From: Theristus sp. LFF4_11
Lineage: Eukaryota > Nematoda > Chromadorea > Monhysterida > Xyalidae
Direction: 5' to 3'
DNA length: 64,000 nucleotides
NCBI GenBank assembly: GCA_030248135.1
Contig: JASANC010002019.1
Coordinates: 1 to 64,000 of the forward strand
Shown here: positions 1-20,330 of the stretch, piece after piece
Numbering within the stretch: position 1 is the first letter of the stretch
How the letters are laid out: every line of letters starts with the position of its first letter
Position numbers and translations under genes: made by a program
Notes under the pieces: generated by a model
What the model saw: only the letters and a program-made list of their open reading frames with translations
Told to the model about the DNA's origin: nothing
Databases searched by the model: none

Positions 1-280
1 CGAGGGAATATGCAGCCATATAATGCGTGATGCGCTCTCCGCTCGCTGCGCTCGCTCGCGTATCCGCATGATATGGCAGCATGCCAGCAGGGTCACCAAC
101 AGAATTCCACTTGTGATACTCTGCAGGTTTCTTTTCAAAGTGGCCAATTTTGTTTCTGTTCTTATAAACCAACAACAGAAAACGAAAACGTTTTTTTTGC
201 TCTGAAGAGAACGATCAATATGGATGGGTGGGTGAGTGGTTCTCCAACAAAGTCGACAACAATTTTACTTTGTTTTCCAG

Positions 281-1356
281 GACGTGGCCGTTGCCCACGA
301 GATTGAAGACGTCTTGCTACCGTCGGACGCTTGGATGGCCTTCAGGAAACGATTGGTTCTCGAATTGCTTGGATTGGACCATGAAGAGTTCATGAAGGTT
401 TGCAAAGCTGCGTCATCTGAAAGGCGTTTTTATGGGCCTTTTCAATTGACCTGGAGACGGAGTGAAAACGGCTTTATAGCAGCAGCGAAACAAAACATAC
501 TGATTCCAGAGCACATTTTGAAAGCGGATTCTGCCTTCTCACCATCCGGCAACACAGACAACACGGTTTATGACTTTATGCAAAAAGCAGTAAAGTACCA
601 TAGCACAGAGATCGTTTTTATGACATCAACAAATGAAACAGTTTGTTTCTGGTTCGACGACTCTGTAAGTACGTTAACACAAACAGGAAGGAATATATAT
701 TTTGAGTTGCCGCTTTAAAGGAAGACCAACTGCCGATTATCTACACTGCACCGAACAAAAAAAAGCAATACTAAAACAGCAGTGGCGAGTTTGCAAAAAA
801 AAACAAAAAAAAAACACTGCTGCGACTTTTGCGCACGCAGGCGCTGATCGAGCCGTCGCCTCCGTCGTCGACGAGCAAACTGTCGAGCAGTCAGAAGATG
901 ATGGAGACGATCGTCGAGAGCGAGGCGTCGTTGGCCGAGACGACTCCGGCGGCGCGTCACTTGTCGGCGGTCGCCTGGCATAAACTGCTCGCGTACATTT
1001 TCGCGCGGCTGAAGCGACCGCCAACGACGGAAAAGACGAGCGCTCCCGGAGACGAGCGAGTCGCAGGTCGATCCGAGCGACGACGACGACGACGACGTCA
1101 ATCGACACAGCAGCAGTGGTCGGTTGGTGGTGCGAGTCCGGAGCGACAGCGATATCTTCATCATCATCATCACCATCACCATCAGCATCATCATCATCAT
1201 CAGCGAACTGATCGCGCCCATCTGCGACACGTCGCGTCGGCGGGCACATTCGCCGCCCGGCAGACGGTCTCGTGTCGACTGCGGGCGCCGTCGGCCGAGG
1301 AGCAGCGGGAGCGACGATTTCTCTCCGCTTGCCATCGGCGGCGAGCGAACACGTGA
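281..1356 (+). CDS. 3' part of an unrecognised gene, two exons (281-664, 841-1356)
   Basis: Exon 281-664 follows the acceptor TGTTTTCCAG and ends at the donor TCT|GTAAGT. The second exon follows GCGCACGCAG and runs to TGA at 1354-1356. Both join in phase 0, giving about 299 residues. The first exon encodes a folded-looking segment starting DVAVAHEIEDVLLPSD. The second starts ALIEPSPPSSTSK, is Ser/Thr/Glu-rich, and has a short hydrophobic patch (AWHKLLAYIFARL), an Arg cluster, and a His-rich run of 8 His, Gln, 5 His near 1159-1203. GC-rich third positions hold in this frame through the low-complexity stretch, which is why I prefer it over the two other open frames there. Upstream exons must lie before 281 or outside the window. 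I do not recognise the family, so no function is given. Confidence 0.6.
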
Positions 1357-2551
1357 TAACAAACGTTTGAAGTGGAATTGTTTGAATTGTAGAAGGGGAG
1401 ATTGCTTGAACTATTGTAGCAGTATTATAGCATGTTTGTTTGAACCTGTCAGTTTTTGCTTTGCAGAATTATAGGTGCGTATGCCAGTCTTTGAATTATG
1501 GCGAGAAGAGCACTTGTGTATCGAGTTTTAGTTGAAATCCGGAACATTCCATTTGTAGTTTAGTGTGTCTCTGGTGGCGACTCCGATCCTCTCTGTTCTT
1601 TCGCGAGACTCTGTACTCTGTGAAAAAGGTGACAGTTTTTAAAACAAACTTACTCGCTTCGGAACCATCGGGACTTTTTTCCTGCGCTGTTTTGATGTTC
1701 AACAAACTAAACACACACAGTAGCTAGTTCTTATACGTTCATATCCATCTTTAGAGTTCGAAAATTAAGATTGAGAATACAGTGTAATTCACTTTCAATC
1801 GTGTTGTTTTTAACTGCATTTTGGAGCTTGCTTGACACAATTTTCATCGGGTTTGCTTGCTGCTGATTTTTTCATCGTCAGTTGCTGAGTGGTTGTTTCT
1901 CTGTTAAATTGTAGGTTCGTCGATATGCTTTAATCTCTCAATTCTTCAGAGTTTTCTGAAAACACAGAATGAATGCATTCTAAAGCAGCAAGTTTATGGT
2001 ACAGAAGAAGAAACTGATGAACACAAAATGTGGTAAAAGACCGCATAATGATAGGTATGCATTGCACATGTAGACGTACAACACACGTTGACACCGCTGT
2101 TTTATTCCTAAAGCCATCCATTTTTAATTCATGAGTGGAGGCTGAATGGGTTTAACATAGACGTTTCAGTGGAACGCCAAAATAACAAATTTAGGCTGTA
2201 ATTTGTGCCAAATTGTGTCAGGCCATGAATTTGGTCCGCAAATTCTGCCTCAACATCACAGAAAAACTTTTCAACGTTTAATTTTTGGGACGACCTATCT
2301 CACGTTGCATGGTCGCTTTCATTAGTGACAATCGGTGCCGGGTGGCAGCGCAAAGCAGCTTTCTCCATAAACATCTTTTCATGTTTCTGCTTCAATTCAT
2401 TTTGAATACACGAAACTCCAACGGTTATCAGTTCGGATTGTTTTTGGGATAAAATTCAATACTAATTGTAATCTTGAAGTCAACAGAAGTGAAGTGCCCA
2501 ACGAAAATTTATCGCGACACCACATACATCTTGTTACATTAACTTTCAAAC
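1357..2551. other. Intergenic stretch, nothing recognised
   Basis: AT-rich sequence between two plus-strand genes. No frame keeps codon bias and no repeat shared with the rest of the window was seen. It probably holds the 3' UTR of the upstream gene and the promoter of the 2552 gene, but no single element can be pointed out. Confidence 0.4.
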
Positions 2552-3301
2552 ATGGGTCTCCGTGCTACACTAAGTCGCCTCCTTAATTCTTGTCTTCGAT
2601 GTCCATCCATGTTCCGTGGTCAATCATACAACATTGAAAAGGTGGGTAACTTTTCTTTTTTTAATAAAAAACAACAACATTTCTTTGAAATCAGTTTTTA
2701 TTTGTTTTATTTTTATTTGGACTCTAAAAATTTAGACAAGAAAATAAAAATTAGATAAAAATCACTTCCCGAATGTTCTAACAGTATTCCAAATTTTAAG
2801 TCATACGGTCCCAGCACAAGCCAGTGGTGAGAGCATTTTGAAACTGGATCTTTTTTTGGCTTACCCTGTCTGTGCTTAGGTGTCAAAGCATTATTGAGTC
2901 AAGAAACGCGCTGATGAAAAACGATCGAACAGCAAAAATCACGGTTTCCAAGTCGAACACGTTTCCGCGCACAGGCAGAGCAACGCGACCAGAAGCTTCT
3001 GAACGACCGCCTGACGCACCCGATCCGCTACGCCTACCTGACGCAGCAATACCCGGTCGACATCGTCATTGACGAGCGCGAGCTCCTATCCAGCTCGCTT
3101 GACTCCTCCTCCTGTTACGAGAAGAAAACGCTCTCGCAAATATTCGAGGACAACGAGTCCGTGCTGGAGAGCGACCGCGACGAGGAGCAGGTGGTCTTTG
3201 ATCGTGCACGATTTCACAGCATCGTTCTCAATGGCGACCCCAATAATAATGAACACCGGCAGAAGAATAAGAATGAGACATGCGCGGGTAATGAGAGATA
3301 A
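2552..3301 (+). CDS. Small two-exon gene, function unknown (2552-2641, 2975-3301)
   Basis: ATG at 2552 opens a 90-base exon (MGLRATLSRLLNSCLRCPSM and on) ending at the donor AAG|GTGGGTAAC. The second exon follows CGCGCACAG at 2975 and continues in phase 0 to TAA at 3299-3301, giving about 138 residues. The start is basic with a Cys-containing patch and could be a membrane- or lipid-associated N-terminus. The second exon has clear coding bias; it is acidic in the middle (DRDEEQ), contains RLTHPIRYAYLTQQYPVDIV, and turns polar and Asn-rich at the end. The last dozen codons are less convincing and a later donor is possible. Two overlapping AATAAA signals lie at about 3819-3828. I do not recognise a family. 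Confidence 0.55.
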
Positions 3302-3387
3302 GAAGGGGAAGCGTGTAAAAATGGCATTATTTTGGACCCTTCGAACGTCGTTTTTTTGTGACCGGTGTTATTATCAATTTTTTCAAG

Positions 3388-3570
3388 GCTCTGCGACTCA
3401 CGGGTTTGCAGACCGTAGAAAGGAAACCGGTTTCAATCTTCATGTGGCAATTTTCAAAGTCGCCCGTGTGACTCGTCCCATTCAGGGGACTTGGATCACT
3501 TTGCAAATTTGAATTCCCGCGTCATACATGAAACTGTTTACCTGTGCTCGCATAGAGTCTCAGGACGAAA
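3388..3570. repeat. Interspersed element, TIR family F (copy 1)
   Basis: About 180 bp running from CTGCGACTC...GCAGACCGTAGAAAGGAAACC to AACTGTTTACC...GAGTCTCAGG. Related copies lie at about 17571-17785, 45599-45785 and 61540-61685. The ends form an imperfect inverted repeat around TTCTGCGACTCAATGCGTG. Shared internal blocks are the ATGTGGC motif, GACTCGGATCACTTTGCCAA and GAATTCCCGCGTCATGCATGAAAC. No ORF: a non-autonomous element of unknown class. Confidence 0.6.
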
Positions 3571-3818
3571 ACAAAAGATCATACAATTTTACTTGATTAA
3601 AAAGACTTTTTGAAGTATTTATTTTCTTACCACATGGTATTTATGCACCCTGTGGATTTTGTTCGTCGAATTTGAATACAAGTTGCATGGTACATGTTTA
3701 CTAACGACGGTGACGAATGTTAATTGAATGTTTGCTATTAAAACTCGTTTTCCTTATTTTTTATATACACGTACAACTTTTTTGTAGTTTTAAGGACCCG
3801 GTTCATATGTATGTTCTG

Positions 3819-3828
3819 AATAAATAAA
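3819..3828 (+). terminator. Polyadenylation signals (two overlapping AATAAA)
   Basis: AATAAATAAA about 520 bp after the stop of the 2552 gene. Its position fits that gene's 3' end, with the family F element at 3388 then lying in the 3' UTR. Confidence 0.4.
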
Positions 3829-4576
3829 CTTTCTCCAATACCCCGTTTCTCCAGATTTGTGTTGTTCCTAGACACGATTTTGTCGAGACGAGACGAGGAC
3901 TCGAGACTTTCAAATTTTCTGCAGATGTTGCTCTTTACTTGTTGAAATTGAGCAAAACATATGGCTTGTTTGTCTTAGCTTAGTATCAATTTGTTTCAAA
4001 TCTAAACAGCATGAGCCTGTTTGGCTTTTTTATTATCAATTGAACCTGGATAAATGCATTTTATTAGCATACCATACAAAACAATGCACAACAGTATTTT
4101 TTCGTATTTGTTGGCCGTACAAGCTGTTGGCGCCGGTGCACTTCAAAGAACAACTGGCCAGAATTTCCGTCCGCAATTCTTTGCTGTTCGAGAAGGCCAT
4201 TGACCATGGACGAGCACAGTGACAGTTGAACCGGAGCCGCCTGGTTGGTTGGATAGCTCCGAATAATCCGGATTCGGAATTCTGAATGATGATACGCCAT
4301 TGTCACTCTGGCAAACGATTATTTTTTTGTGTTTGATTTGACCCACACATAATTCGTTACTTGGCATAATCCTCCTACAGTATCTCACTAGTGGTTTCTT
4401 CAACAACTGGAGAGTGAGTTGCTGGCCTCGGGGAAACAGGACCAAAAAAAACACTGGGCGAACCTTTTTTAGATTTGAGTGTGAGTCACGTACTGTACTG
4501 CTTTTTATGTTTTCTAAAAATATAAAATTTCTGTTTTTGGTTACGTTGGCGTTACCGTTACACATCTGAGAATAAG

Positions 4577-4715
4577 GAAAATTATTTGTCTCGAAACGAA
4601 AAATCGTCGAGACGAGACGAGAACACGAGACAGCGTTTTTTTATCAAATTTGTCGAGACGAGACGAGACTCGAAACGCACCGATACGAGACGAGACTCGA
4701 GAGAAAATAAGTCTC
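4577..4715. repeat. Degenerate GAGAC-type simple repeat
   Basis: Repeated TCGAGACGAGACGAG and related GAGAC units in three clusters (near 4605, 4655 and 4680), with one more at about 3884-3908. No coding frame. Confidence 0.6.
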
Positions 4716-4913
4716 GGAATAACACTCACGAGTGACACCTCATGACCATTGAAAAGTGACAAAAACATGTACACTGAAAGGAAGGTACAAATCAACTTGT
4801 AAGTTTCTAAGGCTACTCCAGATCTTCCGAAGTGAAACATTCATATCCGATTATAAAAATTAAAAAATCGGTTGCACTTGACGTGTTCGCGCGCTGTCAA
4901 AATCATCACTATC

Positions 4914-5695
4914 ATGCACCATCAACGAGTTGCATCATTGTCGACCGACAAACATACAAGTACAAGTGTTGCGCTGCTGCTGTTTCTGACGCTTCTGACG
5001 GTGGCGCAACACGGGAACGCGCTGAAATGCTACAGTGGCACCATCAACGGCACCGAAACGGACGAGGACCACAAATTCGGACAGGCGGAATGCGACCGCG
5101 GCGTCCGCTCGTGTCAGCGGCTCAAGACTTGTGTGAGTGTTGGGCGAATTCTTTCGTTTCGACTTTTTTTGAATTATTGTAGCCAGTCCCACACGTTAGT
5201 CGAAACATCGCACTGAGTGTACACCGCAAACTCCGGTGGCTTGGTAGTATTGCATGGATGGCACAGCATCTCGTCGTGGGCCGTGCGAATTCTCTCGCCT
5301 GAAAACGCGTGGGCAGCCTCCTAGTCGCCACTGAGCAAGAAAAAAGTCATGCCAAGAAGCTCACCAAGATGGCGTACTACGAGGATGAGCTAACAAGATG
5401 AGCTTCTTGCATCCGCTTTTACCAACTTCGGAGGATTTCGGTCGCGAAAACGCGGTGATATCAATTAAAAATTTAAATTTTTGTCCTTTCGAAAAAACGC
5501 TTTCGAAAATTTTTATTTATTTGACTGTTGCAGTTCAAATTCGTGCCGCAGTACAACTTCATTGTAAAAGCCTGCTTCAACGCTGAAACGGCAGGCTGGC
5601 GCTGTAATAGCCAAGAATGTGTGGAAGCAGCAAACGGCACAGTGCAGATTTGCTGTTGCACCGGCGAATTGTGCAATAGCGCTAGCATGACATGA
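4914..5695 (+). CDS. Secreted three-finger (Ly6/uPAR-like) protein, two exons (4914-5132, 5534-5695)
   Basis: ATG 4914 starts a signal peptide with core SVALLLFLTLLTVAQHGNA, followed by the ectodomain start LKCYSG. Exon 1 ends TGT|GTGAGT; exon 2 begins after TGTTGCAG at 5534, phase 0, and stops at 5693-5695 (126 residues). The C-terminus ICCCTGELCNSASMT carries the CC...LCN signature that closes three-finger domains of the Ly6, uPAR and TGF-beta-receptor ectodomain type. Cysteines of CYSG, AECDRG, SCQRLKTC, KACF and WRCNSQEC fill the expected pattern. No hydrophobic tail follows, so it should be secreted, not GPI-anchored. AATAAA lies at about 5811. An in-frame ATG 14 codons upstream (4872) exists, but the downstream start gives the cleaner signal peptide. 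The ligand or partner cannot be told. Confidence 0.85.
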
Positions 5696-5810
5696 ACGGA
5701 AATTCGTTCGTATTCAAACATTTGTATTTGCACATTTGTGCATATGATTACTTTTATGTTATGTATACTACTGACTATTTGTATACAGCAGAGGCCACGC
5801 GGCAAATTTG

Positions 5811-5816
5811 AATAAA
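5811..5816 (+). terminator. Polyadenylation signal of the three-finger gene
   Basis: AATAAA about 115 bp after the stop codon of the 4914-5695 gene. Confidence 0.5.
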
Positions 5817-5889
5817 ACGATATTGAAATAGGGTTCGTAAAAAAGTGAAAATTACAATTTTTTAAATTTTTAAAAGAATATTTATTTAA

Positions 5890-6162
5890 CTCCGTAAAGT
5901 CTTGCATATAAGGTCTCCTTATATAAATTTGAAAATGGGCGGAGTGTAAAATTTCTGGAAAAAAAATTCAAATTTTTGACGTGTGTCACAACCTTATAAG
6001 CGGAGGCCGTCTTATAAAGCGAACATTAGGTAATTTCGGGCTTTATAAGACCTCCTTCCCGGGTTAAAGGTTGTCAACACGTAAAATTTGAATTTTTTCT
6101 TTCAGAAATTTTTGATTTTCAAATTTATATAAGGAGACCTTATATGCAAGACTTTACGGTAA
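5890..6162. mobile_element. MITE family A (copy 1), about 270 bp, near-palindromic
   Basis: Ends are inverted copies of CCGTAAAGTCTTGCATATAA continuing into GGTCTCCTTATATAAATTTG. Internal blocks CCTTATAAG and CTTATAAAGCGAACATTAGG are themselves arranged as inverted repeats, so the single strand could fold almost end to end. Further copies: 29391-29648, about 34551-34789 and 39886-40153. No ORF, so non-autonomous. Confidence 0.85.
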
Positions 6163-9100
6163 TATAAAAAATTCCAAAATGCTGGAGAAAAATCTGATAG
6201 TCAACAAACCGCGCTGACGCGCTGAGTTAGAATTATTTTGCATTTTCAGAATTAAATAAAGTTTGTTTTGGCTTTAAAATTTAAAAATTATTGGCAAAAC
6301 TTTCATGAAAATTACTCTCCAATCAATTTAGACCTACACACCTTTTGCAGCATGTTGATCCAAAACCGGACGTTGTTGTTGACGAACAACGCCGCGCTTC
6401 TTCGAGACGACCATCGGCAACAGCCAATAGTTGACAAGCAGTTTTCTTCACATTTGATGCGTAAAAACAATGTATTTTACTGCTGTTTAGTCCGTTAACG
6501 AGCTCGTGAGACTAATTGCAGAAGATTAAAAATTTTAAAAAATTAAGATAGAATTTTAAAAAAGTTTAAAAATTTCGAACCCTTCATTGAAATTACCAAT
6601 TTTTCAGTTCCGTTTTGTTTGTGACGGTTAATAAACGTAACATTTATTGTCAACAATAACAGAAACTATAGCGGTGAAACGCGTCTTCTATTCAGTCATG
6701 GAGAACACACATGCGGTCCAGCCATCCGCAACAATGTTTATCAAATTAAGAAAGGCTAGTCGGGTTTGCTAAAGTGGTATTGAAGCCAATGTTCCAAAGA
6801 AACTTCTCAGATACACAGAACACACGTGCTTTTATTCGGTGTTGCGTTCAAAGTGCGAGACCACATCCAATCAGCAAAAAAGGCTGCGGAACGTTAGAAG
6901 TCCATCTCTGATTGATTGACAAATGACGAGAGGTTCGCTGATTGGCTGTTCAGTCGAAATCGAAAAAGCCAGTTCCTTGAAATCCAATCCCAGCTGGTCA
7001 GGCTAAGAAACCTGCAAGTCCGATCATCTCTGAAGACAAGTCCGCTTTCTTATTCATCATAACGCAGCAATGTTGCAAAGTCACACCAAACACATTATGC
7101 GCACATACGATTTCACAGAGAAGTGCCTGTGTGTTTGCGTGTGACTGTAAAACATGTTGTGCCGTGCACAAAATACTTCAAAAGACCACAAACTGCACAG
7201 TCGAATTCGGCTCGCTTCAAGTTCAATGAGCCGGTAAACGTCAACGAAACAGACCACAGCAGTAAAACATGTTTCCAGAACGCGTGATCACAGTGATACC
7301 GCTCGACGGCGGCAAAGAAGCAACAGCAACGGCAAATCCAATGTAATTGCTGATGGAACACATACGCAAAGAGAAGAGAGGCAACGTGCACGGAATGACA
7401 GATCGGTTTGTCACACACACGGCAAACGCGTTTTTATACGTTTGGAGCGGACACACACACCGGGGAAATCGGATTTTCTGCTGCGCTGGATTTTTTGTAC
7501 GTCTGTGTCACTGGCACAAAGATTACTGTGTCTATCGTACTAGGTCTTGACACGAGCTTAGCTAAACCATACTCTCTGAAAAAAAGGTGGCTACTTTTGG
7601 TCGCCGCGACTATCAACAACAACTTGTTCTTAAGATGCAGTGTCGGGCACAATAACGTGATGCACCGACAAGCTGTCGGAACAGAAAACTCCAACGAAAA
7701 ATGGTAATTGCGATTAGTTTTTACACAATTATCGGACTTGAAGATGTGGTGAAATTGAAAATAAAACATAGAGACTGGCACAGTCGACCGGAGTTTGATC
7801 TGTCGAGCTTGACATCCATGCGATCAGAAGAGTTTCACTGCTTGAATCATCAGTTCTTACTTTTTGTACACCTATTTCGTCCCCCATCGAAAAAGCATGA
7901 ACACACGACGACTGCGCAGTTGCTCCAAACACACAAAGTATAAAGCTGATGTACGTTTATCCCATGTATACGCGTATCCCATGTACATTGTACGTTCGGA
8001 GATAAAAGCACAATAAGGCGTTAAAGGAGAGCCATGTAAAGAAGACGCATCGCGCCTTTTTTCTAGACTCAACGTCTGCTATATCCGTGCTACTATCCCC
8101 TTGAAAGTTAATTTGCACATGCAACCTCGTGAAAAGTCGCGACAAGGCCAAATACACTCGCATGTACAGTTTTCTTCGTCATTATATTTCATCCACTGCT
8201 TTACGGACGTTTTTCCTGGAGTGTTCATTTTTTGCAGCTCTGATTTTCTTTAAGCTGAACTGGAAACCCCAGCTATTGTAGATACAGGCGGTCGAATGTC
8301 ATGAAAAAAGGAATGTCCCCAGCCAAAGTCTTTCTCCACTGATTTGTTGCTTCCTTTGGTAAAGGCGCTTGAATACAGATGCTAAGAAAACCCGTTAGCT
8401 GCGAAATGTTTCCTTTTAAGCAAACTACCTTTATATGGCTCTAAAGTACAATATGTACCTCACATTTTAGCACCGAAACCAGGTATTATTCCAAGTGCGC
8501 AGCATACATGTACTTTTAACACTTTAAAGAAGCATTTTTGCTTCGTAAACATTTGTAAACAGCTGCGTGTATCTAAACATTAATAAAATTTACTTCATTT
8601 TTACAAGTACTTTATGAGTATCAATCAATGTACATATCATAAGATCGTAAATGGAATCCCAGATTAGACATCGAACTGAACCCAGCGACTGCTTGATAAA
8701 ACATTTACAATGCGTATTCGGTTAGGATACAGATTGCAAAGATTATAAGCGTTTAAGAGACCTCCTTTGATACAGTGTGTGTTTGGATCGCTGTTACGGA
8801 GTATAGCATTAAAAAGCCCAATATAGGTGGTCCCCTGTTACCCTGAAGACCACATGAATGTTAAGAACAGAAAACTTTGTCTTATGCTTTCATGATCATG
8901 TTTATGCACGTGTAAATTTACAGGGCAGTGTGTTAAAGCTAAAAGTTGACTGTAAAAGTTAAAAATTTGCTATGGGCAGTCGAACATCAATGGGCCCACC
9001 ATCAGGAACAAAACTTTTTCCGATAGATATTGTCTGTCTTCTCAGATACATGTGATCAGGATTCGTCCCGCGCGTCATCATACGCTTGAACGCACGAACA

Positions 9101-10900
9101 CAAGTTACACTCATTATTCTGCTTTTCACGCAGCACAACACCCAAGCTTTGAAAACTGAAAGAATAGTAAATACCACAACTGTGGGGTAACTCAATCAAG
9201 CAATACATGTTGTAAGCGTTCCAATCAATGTTCTAAGCGCTCTGTATATAGCGAAATACTTGAAAAACTAACAAATATCCCCAAAAAGTCAAAACGCTTG
9301 TCAAATGTTAATACTCTCACTGGCTTCTCGTATGAACGCTTTTGGCCGTTCAAAAAATTCCGAGCACAAGCTGAAAACGGTCCGGATCTGTTAATCGCCC
9401 ATCATCGCCCGTTGCTAGGAATTGAAGTTAATCAGAGGTTTCGTGTACATAAAAACTCAGCCGTTCATAGAAGCAAAAAATGTGAAGTCTCAAAAATGCA
9501 ATTTAGGCCCCGCAATCAGCCGCCGTGTTCAAAAAGAAGAGGCGCTTCATCATCACTTTATTTTGAATCTCTCTCTCTCTCTGCGTCGCGAACGATTTTC
9601 CATAATGTTATCCGATTCGGATTTACGTTTTTAGGCTAAAAATAAAACTGTTCAGGGTATAGAAAATATATATTGAAATATATTGCAAAGAGCACGCGTG
9701 CGAATGTCGACGTTTATGCGTTTTTTTTTGGAATGAAACATCAACAAGCGCACAAATGTGGTCGGCGTTGTCACTGTACTGGTATTTCACTTGATGCAGA
9801 ACAGGAGACCGTTTTTAGTAACTAACATCCTTGATAATCAGGCCCGTTTGAAATAAGTTCGTGCTGAGACCCAAAACAACAGACACCGTACTCCGTGAGC
9901 TCAAAGCTGTCAGATGCTCGATGCGAATGTATACGCCCACAAAACCGCCTTGTTGCTTATGTGCCATGGTACTACACATCTTCTTGTCGCGCACGTCATC
10001 GCTTGCTTGGTCAAACCATCAGGACAATGATCTGCTGTTTTGTCTGCATCTAGAAAGTTTGAATGCGTTGAGGAAATGTGATTATGCGCCCCGCCAGACG
10101 GACACAGTGGAGATGGATGGATACACCGAAAAGTTCAAACTGGAAAACAATTTTCCGCGTGTCTCCGCACAGTCTTTGGTCGTCGTGTGCGCTCGTTTCC
10201 CGCTCAAAGTGGGAGGGTAGGCATGCGACATGCATTTTTTTTCTGTCGCTGGAACGCCTTTTATGCTTTTTTGTTCATCCGCGGACAGCAATATATAGTT
10301 TTCAGTTGTGTTTGCTTGAACTTGCAGATATTATTAAGTCATGAACCCTCAACTTCTAAATAATTCGTCTGCCGAGAAATCTAGGGTCCAAACCAGCAGA
10401 TCATTTTTATTGGTAAACAGCTTGTTCATTGAAACGAATTTGAAGTCAAACATACAGTATTAAACATATCAAACAAACTCCCATTTTATATGCATTTCAC
10501 ACGCCATTTATTGTGACATTTAGGTATTACCTTAAAAACTGCAATTTTTACAAAAACGGCATATTTCTTGGACTGAATCCAAAAACCAGTGTACATGTTA
10601 AGTGCCTTAGTTATGGAAAACTGCAAAAAACTATGTATATACATTGGGCTTAAAACCGAATACAAGTTACAACACACACTTTGTCACTTATTTTTTCTTC
10701 AAGTTGTTCAAGAAATATCGTGATTATAAAAAACCAACATGGAAATTTAAAAAAAATTTAAAATCTGATGTTGTTACAACCATAATTCACTCTAATGACA
10801 GAGTGACTCAAGGTGTGAAGGGTTCACTAGCGCGCCTGCACACGCTCCGGCCCCAACAAGAACTTGTTCAAAACGCAATTGTTCTGACATCTTTCTTCTT
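6163..10900. other. 4.7 kb intergenic stretch without a supportable gene
   Basis: Only short open frames with no codon bias. A short (CT)n run lies near 9570. No repeat shared with the rest of the window was seen apart from the MITE just before it. Confidence 0.4.
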
Positions 10901-10905
10901 GAAAA

Positions 10906-10987
10906 GGCTTGGCTTAGGTTAGGATTAGGTCAGGATTATGTTTAGCTTAGAATTAGGCTTTAGGATTAGGTTTTGGTTTAGGCTTGT
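10906..10987. repeat. Degenerate TTAGG-like stretch
   Basis: About 80 bp of GGCTTAGGTTAGGATTAGG type sequence, repeating TTAGG/TTAGGC-like units with many interruptions. It resembles an old interstitial telomere-like tract, but is too degenerate to assign a repeat type. Confidence 0.45.
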
Positions 10988-11930
10988 TTGGGCAACGTCT
11001 GCCAACATCAGTGCTTTGATTTAGTACGACAGGCCAACCCACTAATCTTAATTTTTGAGAACGCATTATAAAAGCAGACATGAAGCTTTTATCAATATAC
11101 TTCACAAAAGTCATCTATGTAATGATTGTCCATGAATTACGGTTTTCTACGGTAGCGGTTCTCGACTCGACCAACATTACAGTAACTTGTCAACTCGTTT
11201 TTTCAATACACAACCAGACAACCATAATAAGCAAAACACTTGAGTTCACTCAGTGCTCCATTCATAATCAGGGTAGGCATGTTTGAAAAAATACCTGTGT
11301 CCACATGCAAATATGGTAAAAATAACCGTGCATCGAGACATGTCTCCAGAGTTTTCGTTACCATATATTCAAATTTCACAGAAAGCGTTCAACGCGTTCG
11401 CATCTTCATTTACCGCCCGAAAAGCGGCTGGAGCGAAAAAGCGATGCCGCTGCGTCCCGCTATTTCCTCCGAATGAAAGAATCTCTGTAAAGTATCGTCG
11501 CCCCTAATAGTTTTATTTTGATTTTGTGCGCTTTGCGAAGTCCAGTCGAGTTTTGTTGCCATTTCCGGCGAGTAAATAGCGTTTGCGTTTTTTTTCCAAC
11601 AGCAAATCAATTCCGAGTTCGTTTGATGATTACTTTCTGTGACCTTGGGGGTTCTAAATTGTGGCTCTGTGTTTTTCAATGTGCTATGAATTTGTTGTTG
11701 TTTTTATCTGTGCTCATACAAGTACAATTTCGATTGGTTCTGTCATAATTGAACGGGATCACAGAAATAGAGACCTGATTTTGGCAGGGCTCTGTGCTAA
11801 TTGTTGCAATTCTGCTTTTCCAACGATATAATTGTAACAACTATCGTTGGTCATCGCTCCACATTAAAAAAGCGAATCAGAATAGAATAACGGTAACAAC
11901 ACGCCGGGGAACACAACAAACAAACAAACA

Positions 11931-19740
<7,810 letters not shown>

Positions 19741-19747
<7 letters not shown>

Positions 19748-20330
19748 TGGTGGTGCGGCTGTCTCGAGTGTTGCAACTCGAACTCATATCAGCTCCGGTC
19801 TGATGGTGTTGTTGTGGTGCGGCTGTCTCGAGTGTTGCAACTCGAACTCATATCAGCTCCGGTCTGATGGTGTTGTTGTGGTGCGGCTGTTTCGAGTGTT
19901 GCAACTGGAACTCATATCAGTTCGGTCTGATGGTGTTGTTGTGGTGCGGCTGTCTCGAGTGTTGCAACAGCAACTCCTATCAGTTCGGTCTGATGGTGTT
20001 GTTGTGGTGCGGCTGTCTCGAGTGTTGCAATTGGAACTCATATCAGCTCGGTCTGATGGTGTTGTTGTGGTGCGGCTGCCTCGAGTGTTGCAACAGTAAC
20101 TCTGTATCAGCTTGGTCTGATGGTGTTGTTGTGGTGCGGCTGCCTCGAGTGTTGCAACAGTAACTCATATCAGCTTGGTCTGATGTTGTTGTTGTGTTGC
20201 GGCTGCCTCGAGTGTTGCAACAGTAACTCATATCAGCTTGGTCTGATGTTGTTGTTGTGTTGCGGCTGCTTCGAGTGTTGCAATATGTTGCAACAGTACA
20301 TGTAACTCATATCAGCTCGGTCTGATGTCG
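19741..20330. repeat. Minisatellite, about 60-bp unit, 9-10 copies, starting at the receptor stop codon
   Basis: Unit GGTCTGATGGTGTTGTTGTG followed by GTGCGGCTGTCTCGAGTGTTGCAACTCGAACTCATATCAGCTC. The first unit overlaps the receptor's last codons (GAG GTC TGA), so the unit was probably captured from the gene end. Later units drift: TTGTTGTTGTGTTGC replaces GGTGTTGTTGTGGTG in the last ones. It lies in the presumed 3' UTR. Confidence 0.9.

Noticed and set aside
1..90. Inverted words ATGCAGCCATAT / ATATGGCAGCAT around a GC-rich core as a mobile-element end
   Set aside because: No second copy in the window and the left part is cut by the window edge.
715..1362. Long minus-strand frames opposite the first gene
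   Set aside because: They mirror the GC-rich plus-strand exon 841-1356 and consist of Arg, Ser and Asp runs; no splice signals or starts of quality.
1124..1474. Plus-strand frame with poly-Ile run
   Set aside because: A shadow of the ATC/CAT repeat in the real frame, where the same bases encode poly-His and codon bias continues to the stop at 1356.
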